Counted from the first letter of the stretch, positions 47,159 to 57,700 are shown. The stretch: 64,000 bases of DNA from Hydrogenophaga sp. RAC07 (GCF_001713375.1 NZ_CP016449.1:434001-498000); one strand, 5' to 3'. Numbers and translations are program-made. Notes: generated by a model from the letters alone, not told the origin.

Positions 47159-48577
47159 ATGAGCCGCAGCGTTGAACGCGCGTCCCCGGTGGACGCGGGG
47201 ACAAGGCCGTCCCGACTTTCCGACTTTCATGCCCTGGCATGGCGCTGGCATTTTTATGCCGGTCTCTATGTCGTGCCCTTTTTGACCATGTTGGCGCTCA
47301 CAGGCGCCGTCATGGTGTTCTTCACCGGCTTCCAGACGCGTCTGGGTTTCACGGTGCAGGTCGCACTGCAGCCCGTGACCCTGCCGGTGAGCGCGCAGGC
47401 CGACGCCGTGCTGGCGCTGCGATCGCAGGCCACGCTGATTGAGTACATTGCGCCGCGCGCGCCCGATGAGGCGAGCTGGTTTGTGGTGGAGCGCGACGGC
47501 CTCACCGAGGCGGTGGCGGTGGATCCGCACACCGCGCAGGTGCTGCACCTGGTCGACAAGCAGGACACCGTGTTCGCCTGGGCCGAACGCATCCACGGCA
47601 CGCTGCTCATGGGCGATGTGGGCGACCGCCTGATCGAGATCGCGGCGGGGCTGGGCATCGTGATGATCGTCACCGGCCTGTATCTGTGGTGGCCGCGCGC
47701 CGGAACGCGCTGGGCGCAGGTGCTCGTGCCCGACCTGCGCCTGAAGGGCCGCCTGTGGTGGCGTTCGCTGCACGCCAGCGTGGGCTTCTGGATCAGCGCG
47801 CTGCTGTTCCTGTTTTTGCTCACCGGCCTGTCGTGGACGGGCGTGTGGGGCGCGCAGTTCGCGCAACCCTGGGGCACGTTTCCGGCTGAGAAGTGGGACG
47901 CGGTGCCGCTCTCCGATGCCGCGCATGCCACGCTGAACAGCGCCGGTCAGAAGGACGTGCCCTGGGGGCTGGAGCAAACGCCGCTGCCTGTCTCGGGCTC
48001 CAGCGCCGGGGTCGCGGGCGTGCCCGCTGGCCAGCCGGTGAACCTGGACACCGTGGCCGCGCTGGCGAAGCAGTTGGGCTTCAGTGGTCAGCACCACATC
48101 CACCTGCCCGAGGGCGACACGGGTGTGTTCACGATCTCGGCCGACACCATGAGCGGCGACTTGAAGAATCCCACGCAGGACCGCACGGTGCACGTGGACC
48201 AGCACAGCGGCCGCGTGATCGCCGAAGCCGCCTTTGACGGCTATTCGCTGGTGGCCAAAGGCATGGCAGTGGGCATTGCCCTGCACCAGGGCGACATGGG
48301 TTTGTGGAACGCCGCGCTCAACCTGCTGTTCTGCGCAGCCACCGTGTTCCTCTGCGTCAGCGGCATCGTGATGTGGTGGAAGCGCCGGCCGGCGCACAGC
48401 GGGCGCCTGGCGGCACCGCCCGTGCCGCGCGACTTGCCGCTGTGGAAAGGTGGCGCGCTGGTGATGTGTCTCGTGGCGCTCGTGTTCCCGCTCAGTGGTG
48501 CGGTGTTGCTCGCAGTGTTGCTGCTGGACTGGCTGGTGCTGGCCCGCCTGCCCGCGCTCAAGATCCGCCTGAGCTGA
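47159..48577 (+). CDS. PepSY-domain multi-pass membrane protein
   Basis: The 472-residue protein has four clear membrane segments (about 34-56, 158-180, 200-222, 380-402), a fifth hydrophobic stretch near the C-terminus, and two periplasmic PepSY-like regions; HxxAWRWHFYAGLYV at the N-terminus is the hallmark of PepSY-associated TM proteins. Members are often iron- or copper-regulated and proposed to act in metal/siderophore reduction, without firm proof. It starts 4 bp after the copper chaperone gene, so it is probably cotranscribed, and it ends directly beside the convergent iron-type ABC ATPase. It is intact. Confidence 0.85.
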   Translation: MSRSVERASPVDAGTRPSRLSDFHALAWRWHFYAGLYVVPFLTMLALTGAVMVFFTGFQTRLGFTVQVALQPVTLPVSAQADAVLALRSQATLIEYIAPRAPDEASWFVVERDGLTEAVAVDPHTAQVLHLVDKQDTVFAWAERIHGTLLMGDVGDRLIEIAAGLGIVMIVTGLYLWWPRAGTRWAQVLVPDLRLKGRLWWRSLHASVGFWISALLFLFLLTGLSWTGVWGAQFAQPWGTFPAEKWDAVPLSDAAHATLNSAGQKDVPWGLEQTPLPVSGSSAGVAGVPAGQPVNLDTVAALAKQLGFSGQHHIHLPEGDTGVFTISADTMSGDLKNPTQDRTVHVDQHSGRVIAEAAFDGYSLVAKGMAVGIALHQGDMGLWNAALNLLFCAATVFLCVSGIVMWWKRRPAHSGRLAAPPVPRDLPLWKGGALVMCLVALVFPLSGAVLLAVLLLDWLVLARLPALKIRLS

Positions 48578-49693
48578 TCAGACCGGGTGCGCCCGCGCCA
48601 CGCCCGGCGCCGGCGGGCTTGATGCACCCGATCCGCGCTCGAAGGTGACCACGTGGTCCACCTCGGCGCGGATGCCGATCCACTCGCCCACCGCGTGGTT
48701 GTGGTGCGAAGGCACGTGCGTCATCAGCACCTCGCCGCTGGCCAGGCGCAGCGTGTAGAGAAATTCAGAGCCGCGAAAGGCCTTGCGCAAAATCTGCGCC
48801 TTCACCGGCGCATCGTCGTCGTGCACGATGTCGTCGGCGCGCAGCAGCACATCGCACAGGCCCGAGGCATAGGCCGTGGGCAGCGGGCATTCGTCCACGT
48901 CCTGCAAGGCGCCCAGCGGGGTCTGCACCGAGACTTCGTTGCCCACCTGGCTGATCTGCGCCGGCGCGAACACGCCGTGACCGATGAACTCGGCCACGAA
49001 ACGCGTGGCCGGGCGGTGGTAGAGCGCGTAGGCGTCTTCCCACTGGTGGAGGTGGCCTTCGTGCATCACACCGATCACGTCGCCGATGGCAAAGGCTTCG
49101 AGCTGGTCGTGCGTGACGAACAGGGCCGTGGCGCCCGCCGCCTTGAGGATGCCGCGCACCTCGTGGGCCAGACGCTCGCGCAGGTCCACGTCGAGGTTGG
49201 AAAACGGTTCGTCGAGCAACAGCAAACGCGGACGTGGAGCCAGCGCACGGGCCAGCGCCACGCGCTGCTGCTGCCCGCCCGAGAGCTCGTGCGGAAACCG
49301 CTTCTGCATGCCGTCCAGGCCCACGAGCTTGAGCACCTCGGCCACCCGCGCATCGCGCTCGGCGCGCGGCAGGCGGTCGATGCCGAAGGCAATGTTCCTG
49401 CCCACGTCGAGGTGCGGGAAGAGGGCGTAGTCCTGGAACACCATGCCGATGCGGCGCTGCTCGGCCGGCATGTGGTGCGTGCCATCGCTGACCTTCTCGC
49501 CTTCGAGCGTGATGCTGCCGCTGCTGGCCCGTTCCAGGCCGGCCACCGCGCGCAGCAGCGTGGTCTTCCCGCAGCCCGAGGGGCCGATCAGCACGCCGAT
49601 GTCACCCGCGCGCAACCCGAGCGTGACACCGTCCACCGCCGCCTGGGGCTGGCCGGGGTAGCGCACGTTGAGTTGGGAAACGTTGAGGAACAT
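48578..49693 (-). CDS. ABC transporter ATP-binding protein, iron(III)-type (FbpC-like)
   Basis: The 371-residue ATPase has Walker A GPSGCGKTT at 37-45, the Q-loop FQDYALFPHL, signature LSGGQQQR, Walker B RLLLLDEPFSNLD, and a C-terminal TOBE-like region that includes RADDIVHDDD. This is the CUT1/FbpC/PotA group; iron is favoured by the paired permease and the Fur-box-like sequence. I chose ATG 49693 (MFLNVSQLNVRY). A longer open frame to 49744 would run into the Fur-box-like region. No periplasmic iron-binding protein gene is in the window. Confidence 0.9.
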   Translation of the reverse strand: MFLNVSQLNVRYPGQPQAAVDGVTLGLRAGDIGVLIGPSGCGKTTLLRAVAGLERASSGSITLEGEKVSDGTHHMPAEQRRIGMVFQDYALFPHLDVGRNIAFGIDRLPRAERDARVAEVLKLVGLDGMQKRFPHELSGGQQQRVALARALAPRPRLLLLDEPFSNLDVDLRERLAHEVRGILKAAGATALFVTHDQLEAFAIGDVIGVMHEGHLHQWEDAYALYHRPATRFVAEFIGHGVFAPAQISQVGNEVSVQTPLGALQDVDECPLPTAYASGLCDVLLRADDIVHDDDAPVKAQILRKAFRGSEFLYTLRLASGEVLMTHVPSHHNHAVGEWIGIRAEVDHVVTFERGSGASSPPAPGVARAHPV

Positions 49694-49714
49694 GGTGGGG
49701 ATCGGTGTTGGGTC

Positions 49715-49743
49715 ATTGTAGATAACTACAATTCTCATTTGCA
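49715..49743. promoter_or_regulatory. Fur-box-like sequence between divergent iron ABC genes
   Basis: GATAACTACAATTCTCATT (49721-49739) matches 12 of 19 positions of the E. coli Fur consensus and is embedded in a longer A/T-rich stretch, unusual in this GC-rich window. It sits in the 140-bp divergent gap, 28 bp from the ATPase start and 95 bp from the permease start, so one site could control both. Confidence 0.55.
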
Positions 49744-49833
49744 TTGATCCGCATCAAAGGCCCCTCGCGGAACGCGGCGGGCCCGCATGCCATCATCGCG
49801 CCCAGTTCTCTGTCTCCCCACCTCCCTCACTTC

Positions 49834-51441
49834 ATGCTGCGCTGGTTGGCCCTCGCCCCGTTGATCCTGCTCGCGTGCCTGCTCACGCTGCCGGTGCTGT
49901 CGTTGGGCGGTTCGTGGTTCCAGTTCGACGCGGCCGCGCGCGACGTGCTGAGCCAGATGGCGCAGACCGTGCTGCCGGAGTACGCGCTCACCACCGTGGT
50001 GCTGTGCGTGGCGGTGGCGGTGGGCGTGGCGGTGGTGGGCATGCTGACCGCCAGCGCCGTGACCCTGTTTGAATTCCCTGGCCGGCGCTTCTTTGAATGG
50101 GCGCTGCTGCTGCCGTTGGCCATGCCGGCCTATGTGGTGGCCTATGCCTATACCGACTTTTTGCAGTTCAGCGGCCCGCTGCAGGTGGGGCTGCGCGAGA
50201 GCTTCGGCCTCACCGGTCGCGTGTTCCCCGAGATCCGCAACACACCGGGCGCGGTCTGGGTGTTCACCTTCTCGCTCTATCCCTATGTGTACTTGCTGGC
50301 GCGCACGGCCTTGTCGGAACGCGCTTCGCAGCTGATGGAGGCCGCGCGCCTGCTGGGCGCCCCGCTGGCGCGCCGCATCCGCGAAGTGGCCCTGCCGCTG
50401 GCCCGCCCCGCCGTGGCCGCGGGTGTGGCGTTGGCGCTCATGGAAACCCTGGCCGACTTCGGCGTGGTGAGTTACTTCGGCGTGCAGACCTTCACCGCCG
50501 GCATCTACAAAGCCTGGCTGGCCATGGACAACCGCCTGGCCGCCGCGCAGCTCGCCACCATGCTGCTGGCCGTGGTGGCGTTGTTGCTGTGGCTGGAGCA
50601 CCGCGCGCAGCACCGCATGCGCTTTTCCACCCTGCGCGGCTTGCGCGCCGGCAGCAACGAAGCGCAACCCGCGCAGCTGCGGGGTGGTCGCGCGGCGCTG
50701 GCGGTGGCGTTGTGTGCCCTGCCCATCGCCTTCGGTTTTGTGCTGCCCGTGCTGTTCATGCTGCGCCCGCTCATTGGCGGCTGGGAAGAACTGCCCTGGA
50801 CCGCCTTCGTGCAGTGGTCGCGCAACAGCGTGTGGCTTGCCGGTCTGTCGGCAGCGCTGGCCACCGCCATCGCGCTGGCACTCGCGTTCGCCGTGAGGGT
50901 CCGACCCGGCAAGGTCACGCGCGGCGTGGTGCAGCTCGCCAGCCTCGGATACGCCGTGCCCGGTGCGGTCATCGTGGTCGGTCTGCTGTTGCCGGTGGGC
51001 TGGCTGCAAGCTGTGAAGCCCGACACCAGCGTGGGCTACTTCGTCACCGCCACGGCGCTGGGCATCGTGTGGGCGTACATGGTGCGCTTCACCGCCGTGG
51101 CGCTGCAGTCCATGCAGAGCGGCTACGCCCGCATTCCCGCCAGCCTCGACGATTCGGCCCGCATGCTCGGCACCACCGGGTTCGGGCTGGCCGCGCGCGT
51201 GCACTGGCCGCTGCTCAAACGCTCCACCGCCGCCGCCGCGCTGCTGGTGTTTGTGGACGTGATGAAGGAGCTGCCCGCCACGCTGGTCCTGCGCCCCTTC
51301 AACAGCGACACCCTGGCCGTGGTGACCTACCAGCTCGCGCGCGACGAACGCCTGGGCGAAGCCGCGCTGCCCGCGCTCACGCTGGTGTTGGTGGGGCTGG
51401 TGCCGGTGATGCTGCTGAGCCGGACCTTGCGACAGCGGTAA
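49834..51441 (+). CDS. ABC transporter permease, iron(III)-type (FbpB-like)
   Basis: The 535-residue protein is a fused double permease: about 12 membrane segments and two copies of the EAA-type coupling loop (EAARLLGAPLARRIREVALPLA in the first half and DDSARMLGTTGFGLAARVHWPL in the second). This architecture is typical of FbpB/SfuB iron(III) permeases. I chose ATG 49834; codons upstream in frame are mostly noise. It is divergent from the FbpC-like ATPase. Confidence 0.9.
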   Translation: MLRWLALAPLILLACLLTLPVLSLGGSWFQFDAAARDVLSQMAQTVLPEYALTTVVLCVAVAVGVAVVGMLTASAVTLFEFPGRRFFEWALLLPLAMPAYVVAYAYTDFLQFSGPLQVGLRESFGLTGRVFPEIRNTPGAVWVFTFSLYPYVYLLARTALSERASQLMEAARLLGAPLARRIREVALPLARPAVAAGVALALMETLADFGVVSYFGVQTFTAGIYKAWLAMDNRLAAAQLATMLLAVVALLLWLEHRAQHRMRFSTLRGLRAGSNEAQPAQLRGGRAALAVALCALPIAFGFVLPVLFMLRPLIGGWEELPWTAFVQWSRNSVWLAGLSAALATAIALALAFAVRVRPGKVTRGVVQLASLGYAVPGAVIVVGLLLPVGWLQAVKPDTSVGYFVTATALGIVWAYMVRFTAVALQSMQSGYARIPASLDDSARMLGTTGFGLAARVHWPLLKRSTAAAALLVFVDVMKELPATLVLRPFNSDTLAVVTYQLARDERLGEAALPALTLVLVGLVPVMLLSRTLRQR

Positions 51442-51485
51442 GCGGGTGTTGCGGCCGGTTGTGCCGCCGGGCGCACGCTGGTCCA

Positions 51486-51956
51486 ATGCACGCTTTCAAC
51501 CTGCTGCCTGATGACATGCTCAACACAACCCAGGAAGAACGTCGCCAGTTCATGGCACTTGCAGCCGCCGGCGCAGCAGCCTTTGTGGCCGGTTGCGGCA
51601 CCCGCGCACCGTTGCCTGGCCAGGCACCCGCCAGCGCGGCCTACCGCCGTGAAGCCGCCATCCACCTCTACCGCAAGTACCCCGACCGCATCTTCCGGGG
51701 AAAACTGCCGCCCATGCTGTACGCCATCGGCGTGCTTGAGGTGGAACTGAACCAGGGCGGGCGCGTGGGCTCCACGCGCTGGCTGCGCGGCCCCAGCCAC
51801 GCGCCGGAGGTCATGGCCGAGATCGAACGCCTGGTGCGCGCCGCCGCGCCGTTCCCGTCGCCGCCCGGCTTCGGGCGCGTGCAGTACGTGGACACCTGGC
51901 TGTGGGACCGCAGTGGGCGCTTCCAGCTCGACACGCTGAGCGAAGGGCAGCTCTGA
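51486..51956 (+). CDS. Putative lipoprotein with TonB C-terminal-like domain
   Basis: The 156-residue product has a signal-like N-terminus ending in the lipobox VAGC (FVAGCGT), then a small C-terminal domain with PMLYAIGVLEVELNQGG and VQYVDTWLWDRSGRFQL, which looks like the TonB/TolA beta-alpha-beta fold. ATG 51486 or 51516 (MLNTTQEERR) are both possible; the second gives a more standard signal. Function unknown. It follows the permease by 44 bp. Confidence 0.7.
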   Translation: MHAFNLLPDDMLNTTQEERRQFMALAAAGAAAFVAGCGTRAPLPGQAPASAAYRREAAIHLYRKYPDRIFRGKLPPMLYAIGVLEVELNQGGRVGSTRWLRGPSHAPEVMAEIERLVRAAAPFPSPPGFGRVQYVDTWLWDRSGRFQLDTLSEGQL

Positions 51957-51971
51957 CGTCCGCCGGATTGT

Positions 51972-52403
51972 TCAGGACTGGCCCATCTCCCGAGGTCCTC
52001 CATTGATGCCCCACGGCGTGCCGAAACGGTCGGTCACCATGCCGAAGGTGTCGGCCCAGAAGGTTTCCGCCAGCGGCATGCCGACCTTGCCGCCCTCGGC
52101 CAGCGCGTTGAACACGCGTGTGGCTTCCGCCACCGTGGGGTAGGTGATGGCCAGCATGCAGCCTTGGATGCCCGCGTAGGGCACGCCGGGTGGCGTGTCG
52201 CCGGCCATGATGGCGAAGTCGGGGTGCACCAGGTAGGCGTGCATCACGCGGTCGGCGTGCTCGGCCGGCACCGGCATCTCGCCGGGCATCTGACCGTAGG
52301 TGATGAGCGCTTCGAGCCTGGCGCCGAGCACTTTGGCGTAGAACGCCATGGCTTCAGCGCAGTCGCCGTTGTAAGAGAGGTAGGCGCACAGTTGGATGGA
52401 CAT
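51972..52403 (-). CDS. VOC-family (PhnB-like glyoxalase superfamily) protein
   Basis: The 143-residue protein starts MSIQLCAYLSYNGDCAEAMAFY and contains HADRVMHAYL, GCMLAITYPTVAEA and WADTFGMVTDRFGTPWGIN, the pattern of the PhnB/3-demethylubiquinone-9 methyltransferase-like VOC proteins. The substrate is not known. Its 3' end is 15 bp from the convergent lipoprotein gene; upstream is a 167-bp gap to the DUF883-like gene in which I see no other gene. Confidence 0.9.
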   Translation of the reverse strand: MSIQLCAYLSYNGDCAEAMAFYAKVLGARLEALITYGQMPGEMPVPAEHADRVMHAYLVHPDFAIMAGDTPPGVPYAGIQGCMLAITYPTVAEATRVFNALAEGGKVGMPLAETFWADTFGMVTDRFGTPWGINGGPREMGQS

Positions 52404-52570
52404 GGGGTCTCCTTGAAGGGTGGTTGAACCTCGGGCTGGCCATGCAACGACGAACGGGGTGGATGGTTTTCGACATCATCGGCCTGCCGTGCGTCACCGA
52501 ACAGACCCCGCCGCTCGCCATCCGTAGTGTGGGGTTCCGGTCTCATTTTGCAGACCCTCCGGAGTCCCCC

Positions 52571-52915
52571 ATGTCCATCACCACCACCACCGCTTTTCCC
52601 TACACCGGCATTCCCAGCACCGAAGTCGTGCGCGAGCCGGGCCACACCGGCATGGCCGAGCACGGCACCGACATCACCAAACACCTGCTGCAAGACGCCA
52701 ACGACCGCGTGGAGCATGGGACGCACGAGGCGGAGCTGCGTGCCGATGCCGCTTGGGCCGTTCCCGGTGCACAGATGAAGCGCCAGGCGCTGGCGGTGCG
52801 TGACGTGGCCGTGGAATCGGCCGAGAACCTGCGGGGGGAGATCCGTGCCCATCCGCTGTTGGCGGTGTTCACGGGCATCGTGGTGGGTGTGCTGCTGGGT
52901 CGCGCCTTGCGCTGA
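52571..52915 (+). CDS. DUF883-like small protein with C-terminal membrane segment
   Basis: A 114-residue protein with a helical charged middle (HLLQDANDRVEHGTHEAELR) and one C-terminal membrane helix (PLLAVFTGIVVGVLLGRALR). This resembles the ElaB/YgaM/DUF883 group, some of which bind ribosomes at the inner membrane in stationary phase. Similarity is by size and topology, so it is tentative. It ends 25 bp before the tRNA gene on the opposite strand. Confidence 0.65.
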   Translation: MSITTTTAFPYTGIPSTEVVREPGHTGMAEHGTDITKHLLQDANDRVEHGTHEAELRADAAWAVPGAQMKRQALAVRDVAVESAENLRGEIRAHPLLAVFTGIVVGVLLGRALR

Positions 52916-52940
52916 AAACCGGTGGCCGGTCGGCAAGGGC

Positions 52941-53015
52941 TGGTGCGGCCAAAGGGAATCGAACCCCTATCTGGCCCTTAGGAGGGGCCCGTTCTATCCA
53001 TTGAACTATGGCCGC
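52941..53015 (-). tRNA. tRNA-Arg (anticodon CCU)
   Basis: Read on the minus strand: acceptor GCGGCCA, D-arm, anticodon stem GGCCC/GGGCC around loop CTCCTAA (anticodon CCT), T-arm loop TTCGATT, 3' acceptor TGGCCGC, discriminator A and encoded CCA. It decodes AGG. The stop codon of the upstream LysR gene lies within its first ten bases. Confidence 0.95.
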
Positions 53016-53977
53016 GGCAGCGAGTGCGCATTGTACGGGGGCGACTCTGTGCGAGCCGCCGCGGGCAGGCGCAGCAGGCTGCCGCAGACCGGCACGGTTT
53101 CGCCCAGAAAGTCGAGAAAGCTGCGCACCGCGGGTGTGAGGCCCCGGCGCGAGGGAAACACCGCGTGCACCACGCCCACCGGGGTGGACCAGTCGGGCAA
53201 CAGGCGCACCAGCCGGCCGTCGCGCAACTCGTCTTCGCACATGTAGTCGGGCAGCCAGCACATGCCGCTGCCGCCGAGCACCGCGAGCTTGAGGGTGAGC
53301 AGGTCGTCGGCGATGAAGCGGGGCCGGTACTGCAGCACGGCATCGCGGCCTTGCGCGTTGCTCAGGCGCACGCTGACCAGGCCGTCCACCGCCGACATGG
53401 CCACGCTGTCGAGCCGGCCCGCTTCTTCCAGCGTGGCGGGTGTGCCCTGGCGCGCCAGCAAGGCCGGGCTGGCCACCAGCACCGAGCGCGCGTCGTCCAG
53501 CCGTTTGACGACGAGACTGCCGCTGTCCTCCAGCGTGAGGCGCACGCGCAGCGCCACGTCCACGCCGTCCTTCACCAGGTCGACCACACGGTTGTTCACC
53601 TCCATCTCCACGCGCACCTGCGGGTGCCGCGCCAGGTAGATCGGCATCACGTCGGCCAGCACCGTCTGGGCGAGCGTGACCGGGCAGACCACGCGGATGG
53701 TGCCGCGCGGCTCAGTCTGGGCGTGGGCCACGGCGTCGGCCGCGGCCTGGGCCGACTCGCGCAGCGCCTGGCAGTGCCGCAGGTAGGTTTCGCCCACGGC
53801 GGTGAGCGAGAGCTTGCGGGTGGTGCGCTGCAGCAGGCGCACACCGAGCTGGGCCTCCAACCCGGCCACGCGGCGCGACAGGCGCGACTTGGGCAGCCCC
53901 AGCGCGCGGCCCGCCGCCGCGAAGCCGCCGCGCTCGACGACTTCGGCGAAATACAGCATGTCGTTGAGGTCCTGCAT
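53006..53977 (-). CDS. LysR-family transcriptional regulator
   Basis: The 323-residue protein has the N-terminal winged helix ([21 protein letters not shown] and [15 protein letters not shown]) and a periplasmic-binding-like effector domain. It is divergent from azoR across 130 bp, the standard LysR/target arrangement, so azoR is the likely target. The C-terminal 40 residues or so are Pro/Arg-rich and weakly conserved. Its TAG stop (53006-53008) falls in the acceptor stem of tRNA-Arg, an overlap of 10 bp. Confidence 0.9.
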   Translation of the reverse strand: MQDLNDMLYFAEVVERGGFAAAGRALGLPKSRLSRRVAGLEAQLGVRLLQRTTRKLSLTAVGETYLRHCQALRESAQAAADAVAHAQTEPRGTIRVVCPVTLAQTVLADVMPIYLARHPQVRVEMEVNNRVVDLVKDGVDVALRVRLTLEDSGSLVVKRLDDARSVLVASPALLARQGTPATLEEAGRLDSVAMSAVDGLVSVRLSNAQGRDAVLQYRPRFIADDLLTLKLAVLGGSGMCWLPDYMCEDELRDGRLVRLLPDWSTPVGVVHAVFPSRRGLTPAVRSFLDFLGETVPVCGSLLRLPAAARTESPPYNAHSLPRP

Positions 53978-54107
53978 GGGGTTGCCCTTGATTGTCCTGT
54001 TTATGGAACGGTGTGGCCCGATTTTGCCCGCTTATCAAGCATTCGATCCAGATTCAAACTCCGTCCATCGCCACAACCCGTGGCCCCACCGATTTTTGGA
54101 GCACCTC

Positions 54108-54731
54108 ATGCAACTGCTGCACATCGATTCCGCCATCACCGGCGACCAGTCCGTTTCCCGCCAGCTCACCGCGCAAACCGTGGCCGCCTGGGTGGCCAGC
54201 CACCCGGGCACGCAGGTGCAACACCTCGATCTGGCCACCGACGTGGTGCCCCACCTGAGTGCCGATGCTTTGGGTTTCCGCACCGGCCAGGCCGCCAGCA
54301 CCGAAGCTCAGCGCCGTGAAAACGCACTGTCCGAAGCCCTGGTGAGCCAGTTCCTCGCGGCCGACGTGGTCGTGATCGGCGCGCCGCTCTACAACTTCAC
54401 CATCCCGACCCAGCTCAAGGCCTGGATCGACCGCATCGCCCAGGCCGGCCGCACGTTCACCTACACCGACAAGGGCCCTCAGGGTCTGGCCGGTGGCAAG
54501 ACGGTGATCGTGGCGATCACCCGCGGCGGCGTGTACTCCACCAGCGAAGGTGGTCGCGCCATGGAACACCAGGAAAGCTACCTGCAGACGGTTTTGGGGT
54601 TCCTCGGCATCACCGACGTGCGCTTTGTTCGCGCCGAGGGCGTGGCGATGGGCCCGGACGCCAAGGTGAAGGCGCTGGCCACGGCCGAAGGCGAGATCGC
54701 CGGCCACACAGCCGAGGCCGCGCTGGCCTGA
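54108..54731 (+). CDS. azoR: FMN-dependent NADH azoreductase/quinone reductase (AzoR)
   Basis: AzoR reduces quinones and azo compounds using FMN and NADH. The 207-residue flavodoxin-like protein starts [20 protein letters not shown] and has the active-site phrases [17 protein letters not shown] and TRGGVYS, both typical of AzoR. The start ATG 54108 has GGAG upstream. It is divergent from the LysR gene; its 3' end is 3 bp from the convergent tamB. Confidence 0.92.
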   Translation: MQLLHIDSAITGDQSVSRQLTAQTVAAWVASHPGTQVQHLDLATDVVPHLSADALGFRTGQAASTEAQRRENALSEALVSQFLAADVVVIGAPLYNFTIPTQLKAWIDRIAQAGRTFTYTDKGPQGLAGGKTVIVAITRGGVYSTSEGGRAMEHQESYLQTVLGFLGITDVRFVRAEGVAMGPDAKVKALATAEGEIAGHTAEAALA

Positions 54732-54734
54732 GCC

Positions 54735-57700
54735 TCAGTCGTACTGAATGGTGAAGATGAGGTCGAGTGCGTTCTCTTCACCGGCCCGCGCGCGCACCGT
54801 GAGCCGTCGAGTCACGTCGTAGAAGATGCTGACCGTGCCCAGCGCTCCGGCCAGGCTGCGCTCGTAGCTGAGGTAGAGGTTGTTGGACAGGCGCTTGCCC
54901 AGCGTGAGCGCGGCCGAGGCGGCTGAGCCGTCGGCGTTGGTGGCGCTGCCGGTAATCGAGAGTTCGTCCAGGCCGAGCGCGCTGGCCAGGCCGCCGTCGA
55001 GCCGGCCATCACGCCCCGCCAGCAGTGCCAGCGCCGCTTGCTGCAACACGGCGGCCTCGGCCCCCGCGCCGCTGGCCGGGCGGCCCAGCACCAGCCAGGC
55101 GAGTTTTTCGCTGTCGGGCAATTCGGGGTCGGAGAACAGGCGCACGCGCGGAACCTGCGCGGTGCCGCTGATCTGCACCCCCACACGCTGGCTGCTGTTG
55201 GGTCGCACCGCGGTGATGTCCAGCGTGGGGTTGTCGTACGGTCCGGTGAAACGCAGCACACCGTTTTCAATGGTGAGTCGCTGGCCGTAGGCGCGGTAGG
55301 AGCCGCGCTCGGTGCGCACGTCGCCCAGCACGCGTGGCGTGGGCAGCTCGGGCGTGCTGCGCACATTGATCTTGCCGGCCAGCCGCGTCTGCAGGCCCTG
55401 GCCGCTCACCTGAAAATCGTCACCGAGGTCGATGTCGATCAACACGTCGGGCCGCACGCGGAAGGCGCCCGGTGTCTCCAGCGCGGTTTCGGTGCCGCGC
55501 ACCACCACGTCCGCGCCCAGGCTGGGGGTGGACTCGTCGGGCAATACAAACAGCGCGGAGTCGGCCCGCAGCGCGCCTCGGATCTGCAGTGCCGTGCCCA
55601 CCAGCTCGGCCTGCAACTGGCCCGACAGCGTGAGGCGCCGGTCGGCGCGCGAGGACACACGCAGTTTGGTGGCCGTGGCCTGCAGGTTGATGTAGGGCTG
55701 GCGCTGGCTCACGCCGTCCACCGTGACCCGGCGGAACTCGGTGGTGCCGCTGGCCAGCAGCGTGCCGCCGCTTTCCACACCGCCGCGCCCTTGCAGGTAG
55801 AAGCGGTCGATGGTGATGCGTTCGCCGGCCAGTGTGGCGCGCAGCTCACCGCGCGAGAACGAGATGCCGTTGACGATGGAGCGCAGCGCCAGCTGGTCGG
55901 CCTGCAGCGTGCCGTTCCACAGCGGATTGGCACGTGTGCCACTGAGCGTGGCGCTGGCGGTCAACGTGCCGCGCACGCGCCAACCCGGTGGCGCGAGAGC
56001 CGACCACACGCCCACCTGCGGCAGGTTGGCGGTGATCGTGCCGCGCAGCGGTGCATCGGGCGCCCAGTGCCAGGCGGTCTGATCGCCGCCGGGTGGGCTC
56101 AGCGTGGTGCCGAGTTCGGCGGTGGCCTGGCCCAGGCGCTCGGTGTCCCAGCGCAGGCTGGCCTGCACGTTGGCGCCCTGGGTGGTCACGCTCAGGCGCG
56201 CTTCTTTGATGCCGGTCTGCAGGCGTTGGGTGGAGGTGGTGTTCTCGTCGAACGCGCCATCGGTCTGCACCGAGAGGTCGCCGCTGCGCCGCTGCAGCTG
56301 TGCGCTCAGACGCGGTGGCGTGGCTGCGTCGGCGGGCAGGAGCAAGTTCCAGCTGCCGTCGAACACCACGTCACCGCCCAGGCCGGCCTGGCTCAGCGGG
56401 CCGCTCTTCGCGCCCTCGGCGGTGGTGAAGGCGTCCACCCACGAGAGTGGCAGGCCGGTGAGCTGGCCGCGTGTCATCAGCGCGCCTTTTTGCCAGCTGA
56501 GCTGGTCCCAGGCCAGGGTCATGGGGGCGGTGGTGGCTGGCGTGGCAGCGGGTGCGCCACCCACGCGGTTGCTGAAGCTGGGTTGCAGGCGCAACTGGCC
56601 GGCGTCGGCCGTCAGGTTGATGGCGCTGCGCGCGTCCTGCCAACGCAGTCCAAGTGCGGCAACGCTTTGCAGCGTCCAGTCGACCACGCGGTCCTTGCGC
56701 GCGCTGTCGGTGGCGCGCAGCTGCAGGCGGCTGAGGTCGAGCCGTCCGCTGTCGATGTCGGGCCGTTGCGCGCTGCCCAGCTGCAAACGGCCCTGGGTGT
56801 CCAGCGTGCCGCGCCAGGGGCCTTGTTCGGCCTGGCCGGTGGCGGTGATGTCGAGCAGGTGCGGCTGGCCGCTGGCCTGCAGGTTGAGGTTGGCCAGACT
56901 CAGCGTCTGCAGCGTGCCCACCACGGCGGCGGTGCCGGTGGCCGGGTCGGCCGCGCGCGCTGGGCTGCCGCGGGTGACGGTCAGGCGTGGAGACTGCAAA
57001 CGGGCTTGCACACGTGGCGGAGCTGGGGTGGTGGCGCCGGTCAACGGCGCGGGGTAGCCGAGCACGCCCAGGCCGCCGTCCCAGGTGGCGCCGAGGCGGG
57101 CACTGCCTTCCAGTTGCAGGCCGGGCTGGGCCTCGAGCTGCGCGCGCAGCAGCGGGCCCACCACCGGCAGCGTCTGCAGGCTCTTCACCCAGGCGAGCAC
57201 GCGCGAGGCGTCGTCCAGCGCCAGGTTGAGTTCGCCCTTGCCTTGCGCGTGGGCCGCGCGGCCTTGCCAGTCGCCCTGGGCGCCCGGCAGCTTGAGCGCC
57301 AGGCGCCCGTCAAAACTGCGCGCGCCCACATCGAGTTGGCCCTGGCCGTCCAGCGTGGCGTCCGCCATGCCGGCGCTGAGCGTGCGCAGGTCGAGCACGC
57401 CGAGCGCGGCATTGTCGGGCGAGGGTGTCCAGCGGCCCTGCAGGTTCAGGTCGCGCAGGCGCAGGCCGGCGAGCTGGCCGGCCTTGGGTTGGGTGCCCGA
57501 GGGCTTGACCACGGCGGAGAGGTCGATCGCCGGGTTGGCCGATTCGGCGTTGACCGCGCGGGCAGAGAACGTGCCGTCGAGCGCGGCCGGCGCGATGCTG
57601 CTCCAGAGCGCGGCGGGGTTGATGCGGCTGGCCTTGAGCTCCCCCTGAAAGTTCCCAAGCGGTGAGGCTGCGGTCTGGCGCCAGCCCTGGCCTTGCACGC

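Noticed and set aside
53978..54107. LysR-type T-N11-A operator in the LysR-azoR gap
   Set aside because: Several weak T-N11-A matches are expected by chance; none has clear dyad symmetry, so I did not list one.
55038..57665. 875-codon open frame on the plus strand opposite tamB
   Set aside because: Antisense shadow of a 4-kb high-GC gene; the translation is repetitive Gly/Ala/Arg/His-rich and shows no domain.
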